Shown piece by piece: positions 1-11,557 of a stretch of DNA of 64,000 nt. Under the pieces are notes generated by a model. The model saw only the letters and a program-made list of their open reading frames with translations. It was not told where the DNA came from and ran no database searches. The DNA is from Pegoplata infirma. Lineage: Eukaryota > Arthropoda > Insecta > Diptera > Anthomyiidae. The position numbers were made by a program, and so were the translations under genes. Positions within the stretch are counted from its first letter, which is position 1, and every line of letters begins with the position of its first letter. The stretch is from positions 1,612,001-1,676,000 of the forward strand of contig OY992536.1 of NCBI GenBank assembly GCA_963921195.1, read 5' to 3'.

Positions 1-53
1 GGAATCGAACCCACAACCTCTGCACTTACTTTCAGAGTATCACGCTACATGTT
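1..53 (-). other. tRNA-like (B-box) fragment cut by the window edge
   Basis: Read on the minus strand, the segment ends with GGGTTCGATTCC, a good match to the tRNA T-arm / Pol III B box, preceded by an ACTCTGAAAGTA stretch that could be an anticodon arm. The window edge removes the acceptor stem, so it could be a tRNA, a tRNA pseudogene or the head of a tRNA-derived SINE. Similar B-box fragments recur inside repeats at 6500-6567 and 7370-7870, which favours a repeat origin. Confidence 0.25.
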
Positions 54-720
54 AATATAATGCAGCCCAATATAAAATAAATAATGGAGTAAAATTATCA
101 CTGATAAACGATCAAAGCAGCGATTTATTGTTAAAATTTCTTATTATAATTTTTCGTCTGTGGTGTTTTCATTACAAATCAATCTATTTATTTCTCCATT
201 TCAGGCATAATGTCTAATATACTTGCCGGTCATAATACCAAAAATTGTTCGAATTATATACAGCGGCAATTAGTAAAACATTCTCGCTGGATATGTTCTT
301 GCAGCATATCGGTGTATAAAACTATGTTTTCTTTACATCTGAGATGTAGGGTATGTTTAGCAACTTTGTAGAAAATAGTATGGCAAATATTTTTGTGAAA
401 CATATTAACAAATCGCAAAAAACACCCCGAAAGAGGGGGAGGGTGGGAATAAAATGTTCTACAAAAATGTTGCCAATAAAATTTTACTATATATCTCAGA
501 GCACACCAAAGCCCAAAAATTAACACAAACACCAAAAAAGAGTCAAGTTCTATGTTTTGCTTATGAAAAAAGGACGGACGGACAAATCTTTATGTCGTTA
601 GGCGCGGTATAGGGTTTGATTTTAGAAACATGGTTTCTTTGGGAAATGTTCTTAGAATTTCTTGTAGATTATGTTTTTGCTATACGATTTTTGACAAAAA
701 AAAATCGACCCGCCCTAATA
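54..720. other. intergenic, no gene seen
   Basis: AT-rich DNA with no convincing coding frame. A short GGAC run near 571-585 resembles the tetranucleotide tracts seen in dispersed repeats at 26909, 36070 and 37715. Nothing else can be supported. Confidence 0.5.
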
Positions 721-2672
721 TATATGGGGCATTCCATGTGAAATCGGACACTTTGAAAAACTTTTTTTTTAGATTTTCCCAATTTCTTTACAGTTTTTAG
801 TACCCTTCAAAAACTCCTTCGTGGTAAATTTTCAGATTTTTTGGATGACCCGTTCAAAAGATATCGAATTTTTAAAAATTGGTAGTTTGTTCCCATACTC
901 AAACTTCTTTTAATCATAACTTCTTCAATAATGGTCCAAATTTCGAATTTTTTTTTTCAAAATTATTGTTTTTTTACGTACTTTCTAAAAAAAATCCTAA
1001 AAAATTCTTAAAAGCGCTCTAGTATGCGATTTTGAAGTTTTAAAATTTAAATATCATTTTTGAAAATGTTTGTACTCTTTGATTTTTTTGAAATTTTTTT
1101 GTGTAAAACTTCTATCAATTCTACAAATTTTTTGCCCAGGAAGATCGTGGGATAACGATTATTACTATTTTTTAAAATTTTTTAAAAAAATGTTATTGTA
1201 ATTTTCCAATCTTAAAATCATTTCTACTGCTCCAATGGTGCGTCATAGAGGGGTCCTTTATAAGACCGACCCCCAATAATTTTTACGTCTTAACATTTTT
1301 TTGGAACAAACTAATACTCTATCTCTAATTTCTAAGGGGGCTCCCACACAAAACGACATTTTTAAAAATTTGTTCCAACTGCTCTAACTGCCCTAATAAT
1401 GCCCTTAGAGCAAATTTATGACCGACCCACAATATTTTTTTAGTCCAAACATTTTCTCTGAACACAGCTAACCTCTATCTCTAATTGTTAAGGCGGTCCC
1501 CATACAATTTTTTTATTTTTTTGTAAATTTGTTTTATTTAATCAGCTTCTACCGGTCCAATGGTGTGTCCGAGAGGGGTCATTAGTTAGACCGACCCCCA
1601 TTTATTTTTACCCTACAACATTTTTTCAAAATACACCTACGCCCTATCTCAACTCTCTAAGTAGGCTCCCATACAAAATTACATTTTTATAAAATTTGCC
1701 CTACTGTTATTTGTATGGGAGTCTACTTAGGGAGTGGAGATAGGGCGTAGGTATGTTTTGAAAAAATGTTATAGGGTAAAAATAAATGGGGGTCGGTTTC
1801 ACTAATGACCCCTCTCGGACGCACCATTGGACCGGTAGAAGCTGATTAAATAAAACAAATTTACAAAAAATAAAAAAAAATGTATGGGGACCGCCTTAAC
1901 AGTTAAAGATTAAGGGTAGGTGTGTTCAGAGAAAATGTTTGGACTAAAAAAATATTGTGGGTCGGTCATGCATTTTGTTGCTCTAAGGGCACTATTAGGG
2001 CAGTTAGAGCGGTTGGAACAAATTTTTAAAAATGTCGTTTTGTGTGGGAGCCCTCTTAGAAATTCGAGATAGGGTATTAGTTTGTTCCAAAGAAATGTTA
2101 AGACGTAAAAATTAATGGGGGTCGGTCTTATAAAGGACCCCTCTATGACGTACCATTGAAGCAGTAGAAATGATTTTAAGATTGGAAAATTACAATAAAA
2201 TTTTTTCAAAAAATTTGAAAAAATAGTAATAATCGTTATCCCACGATCCTCCTGGGCAAAAAATTTGTAGAATTGATAGAAGTTTTACACAAAAAAATTT
2301 CAAAAAAATCGAAGAGTACAAACATTTTCAAAAATGATATTTAAATTTTAAAACTTCAAAATCGCATACTAGAGCGCTTTTAAGAATTTTTTAGGATTTT
2401 TTTTTTAAAAGTACGTAAAAAAACAAAAATTTTGAAAAAAAAAAAATTGAAATTTGGACCATTATTGAAGAAGTTATGATTAAAAGAAGTTTGAGTAAAG
2501 GAACAAACTAACAATTTTTTAAAATTCGATATCTTTTGAACGGGTCAACAAAAAAATCTGAAAATTTACCACGAAGGAGTTTTCGAAGGGTACTGAAAAC
2601 TGTAAACAAATTGGGAAAATATAAAAAAAAAGTTTTTCAAAGTGTCCGATTTCACATGGAATGCCCCATATA
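721..2672. mobile_element. 1.95-kb foldback element (long inverted repeat)
   Basis: The two halves are reverse complements almost end to end. TATATGGGGCATTCCATGTG at 721 returns inverted at 2653-2672, and the arms can be followed inward to a small loop near 1690-1710. Each arm is about 0.97 kb and contains about three degenerate units of roughly 160 bp, recognisable by GAGGGGTC...GACCGACCC blocks (left arm near 1250, 1400 and 1570). Both ends lie beside the tetranucleotide TATA, possibly a target duplication, though the AT flanks make that ambiguous. No transposase frame is present. The layout (long inverted termini made of subrepeats) is that of foldback-type or MITE-like DNA elements; the superfamily is not identified. 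Confidence 0.8.
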
Positions 2673-3360
2673 CATCTTATTTTATACCTAATTTGGTAAT
2701 TAAAGTTTTGCTGGGAAGGACTTATTATCAAGTTCTTACTTGACTAAAAATTGGATAAAAATGAAACACACATTTAATTTATTTTATCGTTCATTATATT
2801 TTTTTTATTAATTTGTTTGTTTAACTGGTTGAGTTTATTTTATTTTGTTTTAAATGGTAAAGCGTAAACCGTTAATAATGATTAAAGTTAATAATAATAA
2901 TAATAATATGTATTTAATAATATTTTGTTAAATATTTATGTTTTTTACTAATTGAATTACTAAACATTTATTAAATGTAGGTATGTATTTGTATTATACA
3001 TTAATACGGTGTTTGTAATTTGGTTTATTGATTTAAAAGTGGGGATTTGGTTGAATGGTTGGTTTTGAGTGACATAGTACTTAACAATTAAAACATATGA
3101 TCTAGGTATTAATTAATATTTTTGTTTAAATGATTGTTATTAAGTATAAACATTAATTCAATTACATTTGTATGTGTTGATATATTTAGTATGGCTTAAA
3201 TTAAATTAAAAATTAAATAAATACATACATACAAATTAAATACAGACGATTAAAATATTATATATTTTTTTTTTAAATATTTGGATTTTTAGAGATAGAG
3301 AAGGCAAATAAAAAAAAAACAAAAATAAAACATTATTGTACATTTACATATTTAATAATA
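2673..3360. other. intergenic; repeat end plus AT-rich DNA
   Basis: Bases 2673-2725 match the right end of the composite at 12556-14166 (TTATTTTATACC...GGTAATnAAAGTTTTnCTGGG), so a remnant of that family abuts the foldback. The rest is AT-rich with an (AAT)n run near 2889-2909 and no coding signal. Confidence 0.45.
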
Positions 3361-4059
3361 CCCGAGTAAAAATAATCATATGTAACAATATAAAACTTGA
3401 TGCAAACATATTAAATCATATATGATTATACATCGCGTGAGATATTTTCTAAATTTTTTAAATGCAGTCATATGTAGTTATATATAATTTAATCATGATT
3501 CGGATTAAAAGGTGTACGGTTGATATAATTATATAAAATTATATGACGGTCAATACAAAATTTTATTTTCTGTATAATTTAACATAAAATTATATATAGT
3601 TTCCAATTTTCTGTATAATTTAACATAAAATTATATATATTTCCAATTAACCAAAAATTTTCTAAGTTTTTTAGGCAAAGTATAAGAAACTTTTTAAAAT
3701 GTTCCTAAACATTTCCTTGTTGGGGTTATGTATATCACCTATCTGGTTCGAAGCGTACCCAAACATTTTTTTGTTTTAGAAAATTATATGTTTGGTGAAT
3801 GTATCGTTGACCTGTGGTGTATCTCAACCCAATCCAATAAACACCAGGATTTTATATGTTTTTATGCAATTAGATCTAATTAGATCCACTAATATATGGC
3901 AATGTCTGGTCAAAACTCGGATGAAATCAAATCATATTTTATACAAGTTGATCTTTTTTAATGCAAAAACATCCACCATTATTTGGATCAAATTGCGTAT
4001 AAATAAATATTGTGTTACATATCATTATATATTGCATCATATAAAAATTTTTACTCGGG
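3361..4059. mobile_element. MITE with CCCGAGTAAAAAT termini
   Basis: CCCGAGTAAAAAT at 3361 and its inverse ATTTTTACTCGGG ending at 4059 bound a 699-bp element flanked by TA on both sides (3359-3360, 4060-4061), as expected for a TA-targeting DNA transposon. The interior is rich in ATATATAATTATA-like steps and contains two copies of a block near 3565 and 3612 (TCTGTATAATTTAACATAAA). There is no transposase frame. The same ends bound 6010-8847 and, with one change, 9693-11557. Confidence 0.7.
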
Positions 4060-6009
4060 TAGTAATAATTACAAATTAAAACAAATCAACAATTTCTAAA
4101 GTTAAAACAAAAATCAAATTAAAACAATTAAATTACACAGTTGTTGTACAAATGGTGAAATATTGCTTTGTTGTACATCATTTTGAATTTTTCGTTCGAA
4201 TAAATTGAGATTTACATATAAATATTGTAACAAGAAATTAATAAAAAAAAAAAACAAAAAACATGATTTATTATCACAAGTTAAAATTTTGATTATTGTT
4301 TGGTCAATTATTTGTTCAAGTCCGTGGTTTTAAACACCCGGAAAAAATATAAATACTTATACAATAATAAAATTTAATATTTAAACAACTACTCACTTGA
4401 TTTATCAAAAAAAAAAAAATATATTGTAAATTGTTATTTTATCAATTTACAAACGTATTTTTGCATACATTCATTTTTTATCAAAAATTGTCAAAGTTTT
4501 TAATCATACAGAAACTATTATCGGTATACATAATAAAGATTAAGATTTGTCAAACGTATTTAATTCACTGATAGACAAATTTTAACATTTGCCTGTCCAC
4601 ATGGACCAGACCGAAAACTTCTGAAAGTTGGGCCCAAAATAAAATACCAGTGTCTTTCAAAATATATTCCCAGTTTTTCAAAAACAGTTCGCGTTTTCGC
4701 GAAAAAGGCAAACATAAAATTTGTTTGCCCTGTAGAAAAAGTTCACTCTATTCAGAAAGTGGGGTTTAATATAACATTCCCGTCTCTCTGAGATTTTCTA
4801 AATAAATTCACGAATTTCGCCAAAAAATATATTGTTAAATTTTGTTTCACCAATAAAGTGAGAGTTAAGTACCAAAATGTATTAACCCCCAGTTTATGTA
4901 ACACGAACCTCATTCGTCGTGGTAAATCTACTTTTAGGATAAATAATATTTATACATGTCTTCGATGCTTAAATATATTAAGCTAAGTAAACTCGATGAG
5001 ACATATTTGAAGACATAAATCATCATTGGACAGGAAGTCAATAATGAATTATGATTAATATGGAGAGCAGCCAACAACAATCCAACCCCCCCCCCCCCCC
5101 CCCCCTTCGAGGTATCACTTTGGATCAGGAACTGGCCTTGTGGACATTACGTCAACCTCTTAACCTAACCTTACATGTCTTCAGTGAAATTTGATGGTGG
5201 TTTTTTTTTCATAGAACTAATTAACCTTACATTTCCCATTTTCTTAAATTTGTTTTTCCCCAATAAAACTTTAAAAAATTATTTTTAATCATTTTGCTAA
5301 CATTGCACGAACTATTTGCCTTTTGACAACCCCCAGTAAAATTTAATGCAAAAATGTTTCTATGAGATTTTTTTCAAAAAAAAAGATAGAGGGTTAATAT
5401 GTTTTTAAAAAAGAACCGAAATCAAATTTCACTGAATACATGTGTACACTAGAGTTATAACTTTTGTTGGACGTCATTGTCCCAAGGATCTGCAATATTG
5501 TACTAATGATAAAAAAAAAAAATTTCAGTTCAATTTGGTAAAAAATCTCACGCACCGAAAGCGATTTCTAAATGCATTTAACGATTTTTTTCATTATTTT
5601 TAAAAACATTTTTTTCCCATTTTTTTTTCAATTGATTCAAAAACAGACTTCACCATTGAAATCAGCATGCCTTAATTATATTGAAATGATGCTCAGACCT
5701 CGAGAAACAAAATTTTTAAATTTTTTTGTAACGTAGTGTTATTAAAGTCTTCAATGAGTTTGATGCGCGAACTTTTTTACCGATCGCGAAAAACTAAAAA
5801 TGCAGTCTTTAATATTTGTCCATGCCCTACACGATTTTATATCACTCCGATTGGAGTTTATCTTCTCCCCTCCTCCCACTTTGAGCATCAAATTTGGGTT
5901 TTTTGCAAAAAAGGACTTAAAAAAAATAATTACAATTTTTTTCAATCATCGGGCCACTTTTCAGGAAGCGGATTTCAAGGAAATTTTGTTTTTATCAATA
6001 ACTTGGCTT
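4060..6009. other. intergenic, no gene seen
   Basis: AT-rich sequence without splice-consistent coding segments. Bases 5930-6009 match, inverted, the segment at 14165-14240 (GGGCCACTTTTC...TTATCAATAA), so this stretch includes an old dispersed repeat into which the 6010-8847 element appears to have inserted. Confidence 0.45.
5086..5105. repeat. poly-C tract, 20 C
   Basis: An uninterrupted run of 20 C in otherwise AT-rich DNA. Homopolymer C of this length is rare here; the only comparable tracts are the paired G and C runs of the MITE at 30119-30571. Its length may be affected by sequencing slippage. Confidence 0.8.
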
Positions 6010-6499
6010 CCCGAGTAAAAATTTTTGTATGGAGCAATATATGTTCTTATATTATTCCAGATCTGTTGATAGATCCGAGATTTGAAAGATCAGCACTGAT
6101 CCGAAAAATGGATCGCTAAGATTAGATCAGTTTTAACCGGACGGATACAATTTGATCCGAAAAGTGGGTTTATCTAATTAGATCAGTTTTAATCGGTGGG
6201 ATACAATTTCATCCGAAAAATGGTTGGATCTTATTGGACCAAGACAAAAAAAAAAAGATTTTTTTAGCTGGATAAAAAAAGATAAAATTTCATACGAAAG
6301 AAAAAAAAAATATTACAAAAAACTTTAGATAAAATTTTATCCGAAAAAAAAATCTATTTTTAGAACTATATATAATTTAATCCGAACAATAAAATCTATT
6401 TTTAGAACTGATAAAGTTTTATCCAAACAATTTTTTTCAATATTAAGATATAAATATATATAATTAAAATTTATTAAAAAAAAAAAAAAAAACTTCGAG

Positions 6500-6567
6500 C
6501 GGCGGGGGAATCGAACAGCTACCAACTGTTTTGTAATCGCAATCTCTACCCTCTGACCCAGCGGACG
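6500..6567 (-). other. degenerate tRNA-like sequence
   Basis: On the minus strand it reads CGTCCGCTGGGTCAGAGGG, then GTAGAGATTGCG, a TTACAAA loop and TGTTCGATTCCCCCGCCGC. The A-box-like and B-box-like parts sit at tRNA spacing, but the anticodon and D stems do not pair well. I read it as a tRNA pseudogene or a tRNA-derived module carried by the surrounding element, not a functional tRNA. Confidence 0.35.
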
Positions 6568-7369
6568 TTGTTAATAAATGACAACTTTAAAAGACTATGT
6601 TTTAAAAAAACTTAGAAAATAGTTTATCATATATAATTATATCAAGTTTAACTTATATATAATTAAATCCAGTTTATCTTATCGGGTATATGATTGCATC
6701 AAATTATATTCGACTTGAATTTGAACAAAATTTTAAAAAAGACTTAGAAAATTTTTGATAAAATTTGTGTTTTTTTTTTTTTTTAGTTTATTTGCTGAGC
6801 TTATAGGGGGTTTAATACTGAGTTCAACAACATGATTTTCATCTTCCGATGCTCTTAATTTTCCAAGTTATAATGCTTTGAAGTAAAAACGGTTTTTGGC
6901 TTATGAGCTTCACATTTTTCATCGGATCCAAATTTTCTTTCTGCCGTTGTATATTTAATAAAAATACCTTTAAAATGGTATAAAACATGTATAAACTTTT
7001 TTACTCACCAACGGCCAAATAATGAGTTTTAGGTTTTTTTCGGAAGTTTTTTCAGACAAAAATAATTTTATCTGAAAATATTGCTAACATAAGTTTGAAC
7101 CAAATACACTTTTAATTATTGGCAACAAATAAAGCTTTGATTTGAGCTTGATCTGAGGACTTTAGCTCTCTTAAAACCAGAGATATTGATGGTTAAACAT
7201 TAAAGTTTTAAAATATTTTTTTCTTCGGATTAAATAATATATAATTATATCAAAATATAATTATTTTTGAAATATTTTTGTTAAAATTCAGGGATTTTAT
7301 TTTTTTTTAAATTTGAAAAACGAAAACGCATTAAAAAATCATTTAGTTAAAAAAAAAATTTAAAAAAAA

Positions 7370-7870
7370 ATAATTTTTTCTTGACTTAGTCGGGAATCGA
7401 ACTCAGGGTCCTCAAGAATTATATATTATCATATATGATGCAATATAGAAAGTTATATTACTATATATAAATAATATTTATTTCTAAATATTATCATAAA
7501 AAATAAATTAATCAATATTTTTAAGTTTAGTAAAAAATTAAAGCTTCTAAAACATATTTTCTTTAAAAAAAAAATTAAAAAAAACAACTTTTTTTCTTAG
7601 CTCAGCCGGGGATCGAACCCAGGGTCCCTAGGAACCATATATTAACTTATATGATGTAATATATAAAATTATATAACTATAAATAAATAATATTTATTTT
7701 TCCATTTTATCATAAAAATTTAATTATTCAATATTTTTAAGTTTAGAAAAAACAAAAAGCTTTAAAAACATATTTTCTTTTTTAAAAAATTAAAAAAAAA
7801 TAGTTTTTTTCTGGGTTGAGCCGGGAATCGAACTCGGGGTCCCCAAGCATCATATATTATCTTATATGAT
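7370..7870. repeat. tandem array of ~215-bp units, each with a T-arm-like box
   Basis: CGGGnATCGAACnC recurs at about 7391, 7608 and 7822 (spacing 217 and 214). Each copy is followed by CAGGGTCC...ATATATTATnnTATATGATG and then similar AATATTTATTT...TTTTTAAGTTTAG segments. About 2.5 units are visible. Read on the minus strand each box is GTTCGATTCCCGG, like a tRNA T arm, so the unit may derive from a tRNA-related sequence. Confidence 0.65.
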
Positions 7871-8847
7871 CTTATATAAAGTTACACACAACTATTTAAG
7901 TTATATGCATTTTTTAAACATTTAACTTTTAAAATCCAATATGCATTTTTTTAAGTTTTAAAATACAATGGATTAAACAGATTTTTTTTCTATTTAAAAA
8001 TTTATAGAATTTATATATATCTTTTTTTGACTGATTTTAGGTGCTTTGAGAATCATATATAATTATACAAGCTCTCTTGTATACTTAAATAAAAATATAT
8101 ATGATGCAACATTAAAAAAAAATATTGAAATACTGTCATATAAAAGTATGTATAATTATATATAAAATATTGTGAAAGAAAAAAATATTTTTTACCTTAT
8201 ACAATTGTATAACATTTTATATGGCGTTACATGTGCCACCATTTAAAATTATATATAGAGTTTAAAAAAAAATTGTATTTATATGGTACCTTACAAAACT
8301 ATATACGGTATCTCATAAGCCATTTATAATTATATCTTTGACAATATTAAAAAAATAAATGTTTGATGCCATGTATAGTTTTATATAACTGTATATAGAG
8401 TTATATGTGCGACCATATATAATTATATTTGAACATTTTTTTTTTTCGTTTTTTAAGATGGAACCATATATAGTTTTAAATGGTTTCTTGTAAGTCATAT
8501 ATAATTTTAAATGGTTTCTTGTAAGTCATATATAATTATATATATAATGATATTGGATTTTTTTTAAATATGCTCGTATACGTTATTTGATATTAAGTCA
8601 CATATAAATATGTATGCAATCAGATTAAGTTATATGTGTCACATATGATTATGTCTCCCACATGTATTTATATATTAATATGGTTATCATTAGATGTAAT
8701 TTTATATAACTCCATTTAAAAAATTTGGAAAAACTCAATGCGAGATATAATTATGTACTTTGTTTGATATGAAAACATATTATTTCATATGGCTATATAT
8801 ACATACATCAAATAATGTAAAATTATATGTATTCATTTTTACTCGGG

Positions 8848-9692
8848 TTAATAAAATCTTATAAATTACATTTTTGGAAAAATTAACAGGTTTTTGGTGT
8901 TGTGGCACTCTATTAGATAATTTTAAGTCTGTCATGAAATCTTTCCGACCTAGGTCGTCTTTAACCCACATTGGATGGGGGTCAAAAAAGACCCCCGTAG
9001 AAATTTTAAGTTTTGAGCTTTAATTTTGTGATATAGACAAGTATAAAATGGCTTCTGTGTTATTTATCCCAACTATAATTTAGCAGTAATTATCTTTAAA
9101 AAAAATTGTTAACCCTTCTTGGTAGGGGGTCAAAAATTACCCATTTAGTAAAATATATATATTTTTTTACGGAAATTAATTTGTGTCAATCTATTAGATA
9201 ACTTCAAATCAGCCTTCAAATATTACCTATTTAAGATATCTTTAACCCATATTAGCCTGGGGTCAAAAATTACTCCGGCAACAAATTTTAGGTATAGTGC
9301 TTGAATTTTTTGATATGAAAAAACATCTATTTTTTACTTAATTGGTTATTTTTGACCCCCAACCAATAAGGGTTAACGATTTTTTTTTTTAAGACAATAT
9401 ATTACTACGAAATTATAGCTGGGGGAAAAAAATACAGAACGCATTTTATACTTATTTATATCACAAAATTTAAGCTCTACACTTAAAATTTTCCGAGAGG
9501 GTAATTTTTGACCCCAGCCAATGTGTGATAAAGACGTTATAAATTAGGATTTACAAATAACCGCAGTTGTCCTTAACCGCGGTTACGGTTAAAATTCAAG
9601 CGATTGACCGCGGTTAACCGCACTCATTTAGAATAATTTTAATTAAATTATTTTTTTTATTAATAAAAATATATAAAAAAAAAATATATATA
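8848..9692. other. intergenic between two CCCG-ended elements
   Basis: No gene. Most of it is the inverted repeat at 8950-9535. From 9560 to 9625 there is a cluster of AACCGCGGTTA palindromes that reappears near 12465-12515 on the far side of the next element. Confidence 0.45.
8950..9535. repeat. imperfect inverted repeat with GGGGTCAAAAA blocks
   Basis: Left arm features (CACATTGGATGGGGGTC at about 8969, GTTAACCCTTCTTGG at about 9109) return inverted on the right (AAGGGTTAACG at about 9368, GACCCCAGCCAATGTG at about 9509). Several GGTCAAAAATTAC blocks lie between. This looks like a decayed MITE or nested pair; no target duplication can be called. Confidence 0.5.
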
Positions 9693-10201
9693 CCCGTGTA
9701 AAAATAATTAGATATAATTGGATCTTATTATATGTATATGAACATATCTAATAACATCTGACACCAGATCAAATTATATATTGCGAGATATGCTAGATAT
9801 GGGACCATATATAGTCATATCTCGTAAAAGATCTGGTAACATTTTTTGTCATACATTTTATATCTGCCATACAGTAAGATATGATCAGATCTTTTACCAT
9901 ATCAATTATCGGTTAAGTTTTTATATTGTGTTGTTTAAATGAACAACCCTAATTTTAAAAATCTTAATCATAGAACTTTTAGCAATTTCCGAAATTACCA
10001 AATATGAATAACAAAAAAGTAACGAAGAAAAAAACCAAAACAAATACAAAAAAATTGTTTTGGTTTTTTTTTTTGTTAATTTGAAATTTTGTTAAATAAA
10101 AAATTAAAATGTCAACGAAATAAAATTTTTCAACATAACAAAAAACATTTATATTTTTGTATTTATATTGTCGCGCTATGTAATGCTAAAATAATATTTA
10201 C

Positions 10202-10357
10202 ATGGACAAACCGTAGATTGTCCATATGATAAATCATTTCAATTTCTTCCATTATTGGGCATTTGGAAGACGAAGGGACATGAAATTTTAAATTGGCAGA
10301 AGTTGAGATAACGTGTTGATCAAAATCGAAAAAGGGAAAGCTTGCCGACAGCGCATC
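10202..10357 (-). pseudogene. exon-like open segment, unidentified, inside transposon
   Basis: On the minus strand an acceptor-like CCTCTTTACAG precedes 10357 and a donor-like CAT|GTAAAT follows 10202. Between them one frame stays open for 52 codons, with protein-like composition (…FHVPSSSKCPIMEEIEMIY…) unlike the low-complexity surroundings. I do not recognise the family. It runs antisense to the BEN-like fragment in the same element, so the two are unlikely to be parts of one transcript. It may be a captured exon; chance openness in AT-rich DNA is also possible. Confidence 0.3.
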
Positions 10358-10457
10358 CTGTAAAGAGGTAAGATACACATTTTTTTATGCACGTGTTACC
10401 GAAGAAATGTCTCCACAACGAATTGCAACAATATCGTTGCTGCGTTTAAAATAGAGC

Positions 10458-10655
10458 TACATATCGCTACCTTAAATTACGAATGTCGTATGTAGCAAAT
10501 CAGAAATTTTAGGAGACGGTTTTAAATATTTTCAGTAGTCGAAGTCAAATTTACTATAATTATAATCAAAAAGGCGTTATTAGCGCTTTTGCCTCTGAAT
10601 ATTTTTGTCGAAAAAAATTACATACGAGATTCGTATTTTGAGGTAGCGATATGTA
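10458..10655. mobile_element. small nested MITE (~200 bp)
   Basis: TACATATCGCTACC at 10458 is repeated inverted as GGTAGCGATATGTA ending at 10655, and the next bases (AAATTACGAATnTCGTATGTA-like) also pair. It lies between the two gene-like segments of the 9693-11557 element. No clear target duplication. Confidence 0.5.
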
Positions 10656-10763
10656 CATATGTATGTGTTTTTTTAAAAGACCCTAAAAACATTCTTATTT
10701 GGTACTTTCAAGTATTTTTTAGAAGCCAACTTTTAATGAACATGCAGACAGGTAATTTATGAC

Positions 10764-11194
10764 ATGGCCCTTGGTTCCTCTCACAAAGCAACTCAGGTAG
10801 CCAGACAAATGACGGGAGGAGTTTTTAAAAAAGGAGTACTCCTGAAAGCTACCGTGACAGGACAATCTCCAAGAGCCCAAGGGCCAGAACGTCAAAAGGA
10901 ACCAGTTCTTGCGCTTGATATTCAAGCAAGAAATGCAACAATAGGTAAGATTTAATCCGCCAAAAAAAATATTTTTTCCTTCTTAATGTTTATTTTATTA
11001 ATTTTGTAGACTTTGCTATTAAAGCCGGCAAAGAAAAAAAATGGGAGATCCAAAATATAAAGGATATTAAGCGCTCAATGTCACAGAGACTTGGAGAGTT
11101 AAAAAGGGAGGCAAAGAAAAAATCAAATATTATTTGTGCTATTTGCCTCAATCATGTGACTGTTTGCAATTGCATTATCCCTAAGATTTTGTAA
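10764..11194 (+). pseudogene. BEN-domain-like two-exon gene fragment inside a transposon
   Basis: ATG at 10764 opens a frame that leaves at a donor ATAG|GTAAGA (exon 10764-10944) and continues from an acceptor TTTTGTAG at 11009 (exon 11010-11194, stop TAA 11192-11194). The joined length is 366 nt, exactly 121 codons plus stop. The product contains GVFKKGVLLKATVTGQ, then PVLALD, then NIKDIKRSMSQRLGELKRE. This resembles the C-terminal half of a BEN domain, a DNA- or chromatin-binding fold of insect transcriptional repressors such as Insensitive; that assignment is from memory of the family. A short Cys-rich end (CAICLNHVTVCNC) follows. The N-terminal half of the domain is missing, and an in-frame TGA lies 27 nt before the ATG. 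Because it sits between the ends of a DNA element, it is most likely a captured fragment; whether it is expressed is unknown. Confidence 0.5.
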
Positions 11195-11557
11195 ATTTTG
11201 TAATTATAATTATAGTTTATACTTTTTCTTTTGTATTTTTTTGTGTTTTGTTAATTCTTTATTTATTATAAATAATGTTATCACACAATTGATAAAATTA
11301 TTAATTAAATTTGTTTAGCTAATCAATTAAATGCATTTTTTATTTCATTTAAAAGGATATTAAAACAATATATAATTGGATCTAATTTGATATAAATACA
11401 TAAGATCTAGTTGGATCAAATTATATCTGATCAGATCCAAGGAGATCCGACATTTGGGTCCATTTTTCGGATCTGGTTATATATAATTATATATGGTACC
11501 ATATATGGTCAACAAGATCAAATTAGATATGGTCCCATATCTATTTTTTTACACGGG

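Larger units (their letters stand above)
6010..8847. mobile_element. 2.8-kb element with CCCGAGTAAAAAT termini
   Basis: CCCGAGTAAAAAT starts at 6010 and ATTTTTACTCGGG ends at 8847, the same ends as the 699-bp element at 3361-4059. Flanking dinucleotides are TT on both sides instead of TA. The interior holds degenerate GATCCGAAAA motifs (6090-6230), a tRNA-like segment (6500-6567), three tandem units with T-arm-like boxes (7370-7870) and a dense run of TATATAATTATAT palindromes (8040-8800). No intact protein is encoded. It may be one expanded element or two nested family members sharing outer ends. Confidence 0.55.
9693..11557. mobile_element. 1.87-kb element with CCCGTGTAAAAA termini carrying gene-like segments
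   Basis: CCCGTGTAAAAATAATTAG at 9693 and TTTTTTTACACGGG ending at 11557 are inverted ends, with TA on each side (9691-9692, 11558-11559). The subterminal regions share AGATATAATTGGATC and TATGGTCCCATAT motifs with each other. The ends differ by one base from the CCCGAGTAAAAAT ends at 3361 and 6010, so this is one family. Unusually, the interior has less biased base composition and contains a BEN-like two-exon open frame (10764-11194), an opposite-strand exon-like segment (10202-10357) and a nested small MITE (10458-10655). I infer a non-autonomous element that captured host gene fragments. Confidence 0.65.

Noticed and set aside
1..53. Genuine tRNA gene at the window edge
   Set aside because: Only the T-arm side is visible and similar boxes occur within repeats, so only a tRNA-like fragment was recorded.
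5736..6119. 127-codon plus-strand frame
   Set aside because: Low-quality composition, overlapping frames on both strands, and it runs across the boundary of the transposon starting at 6010.
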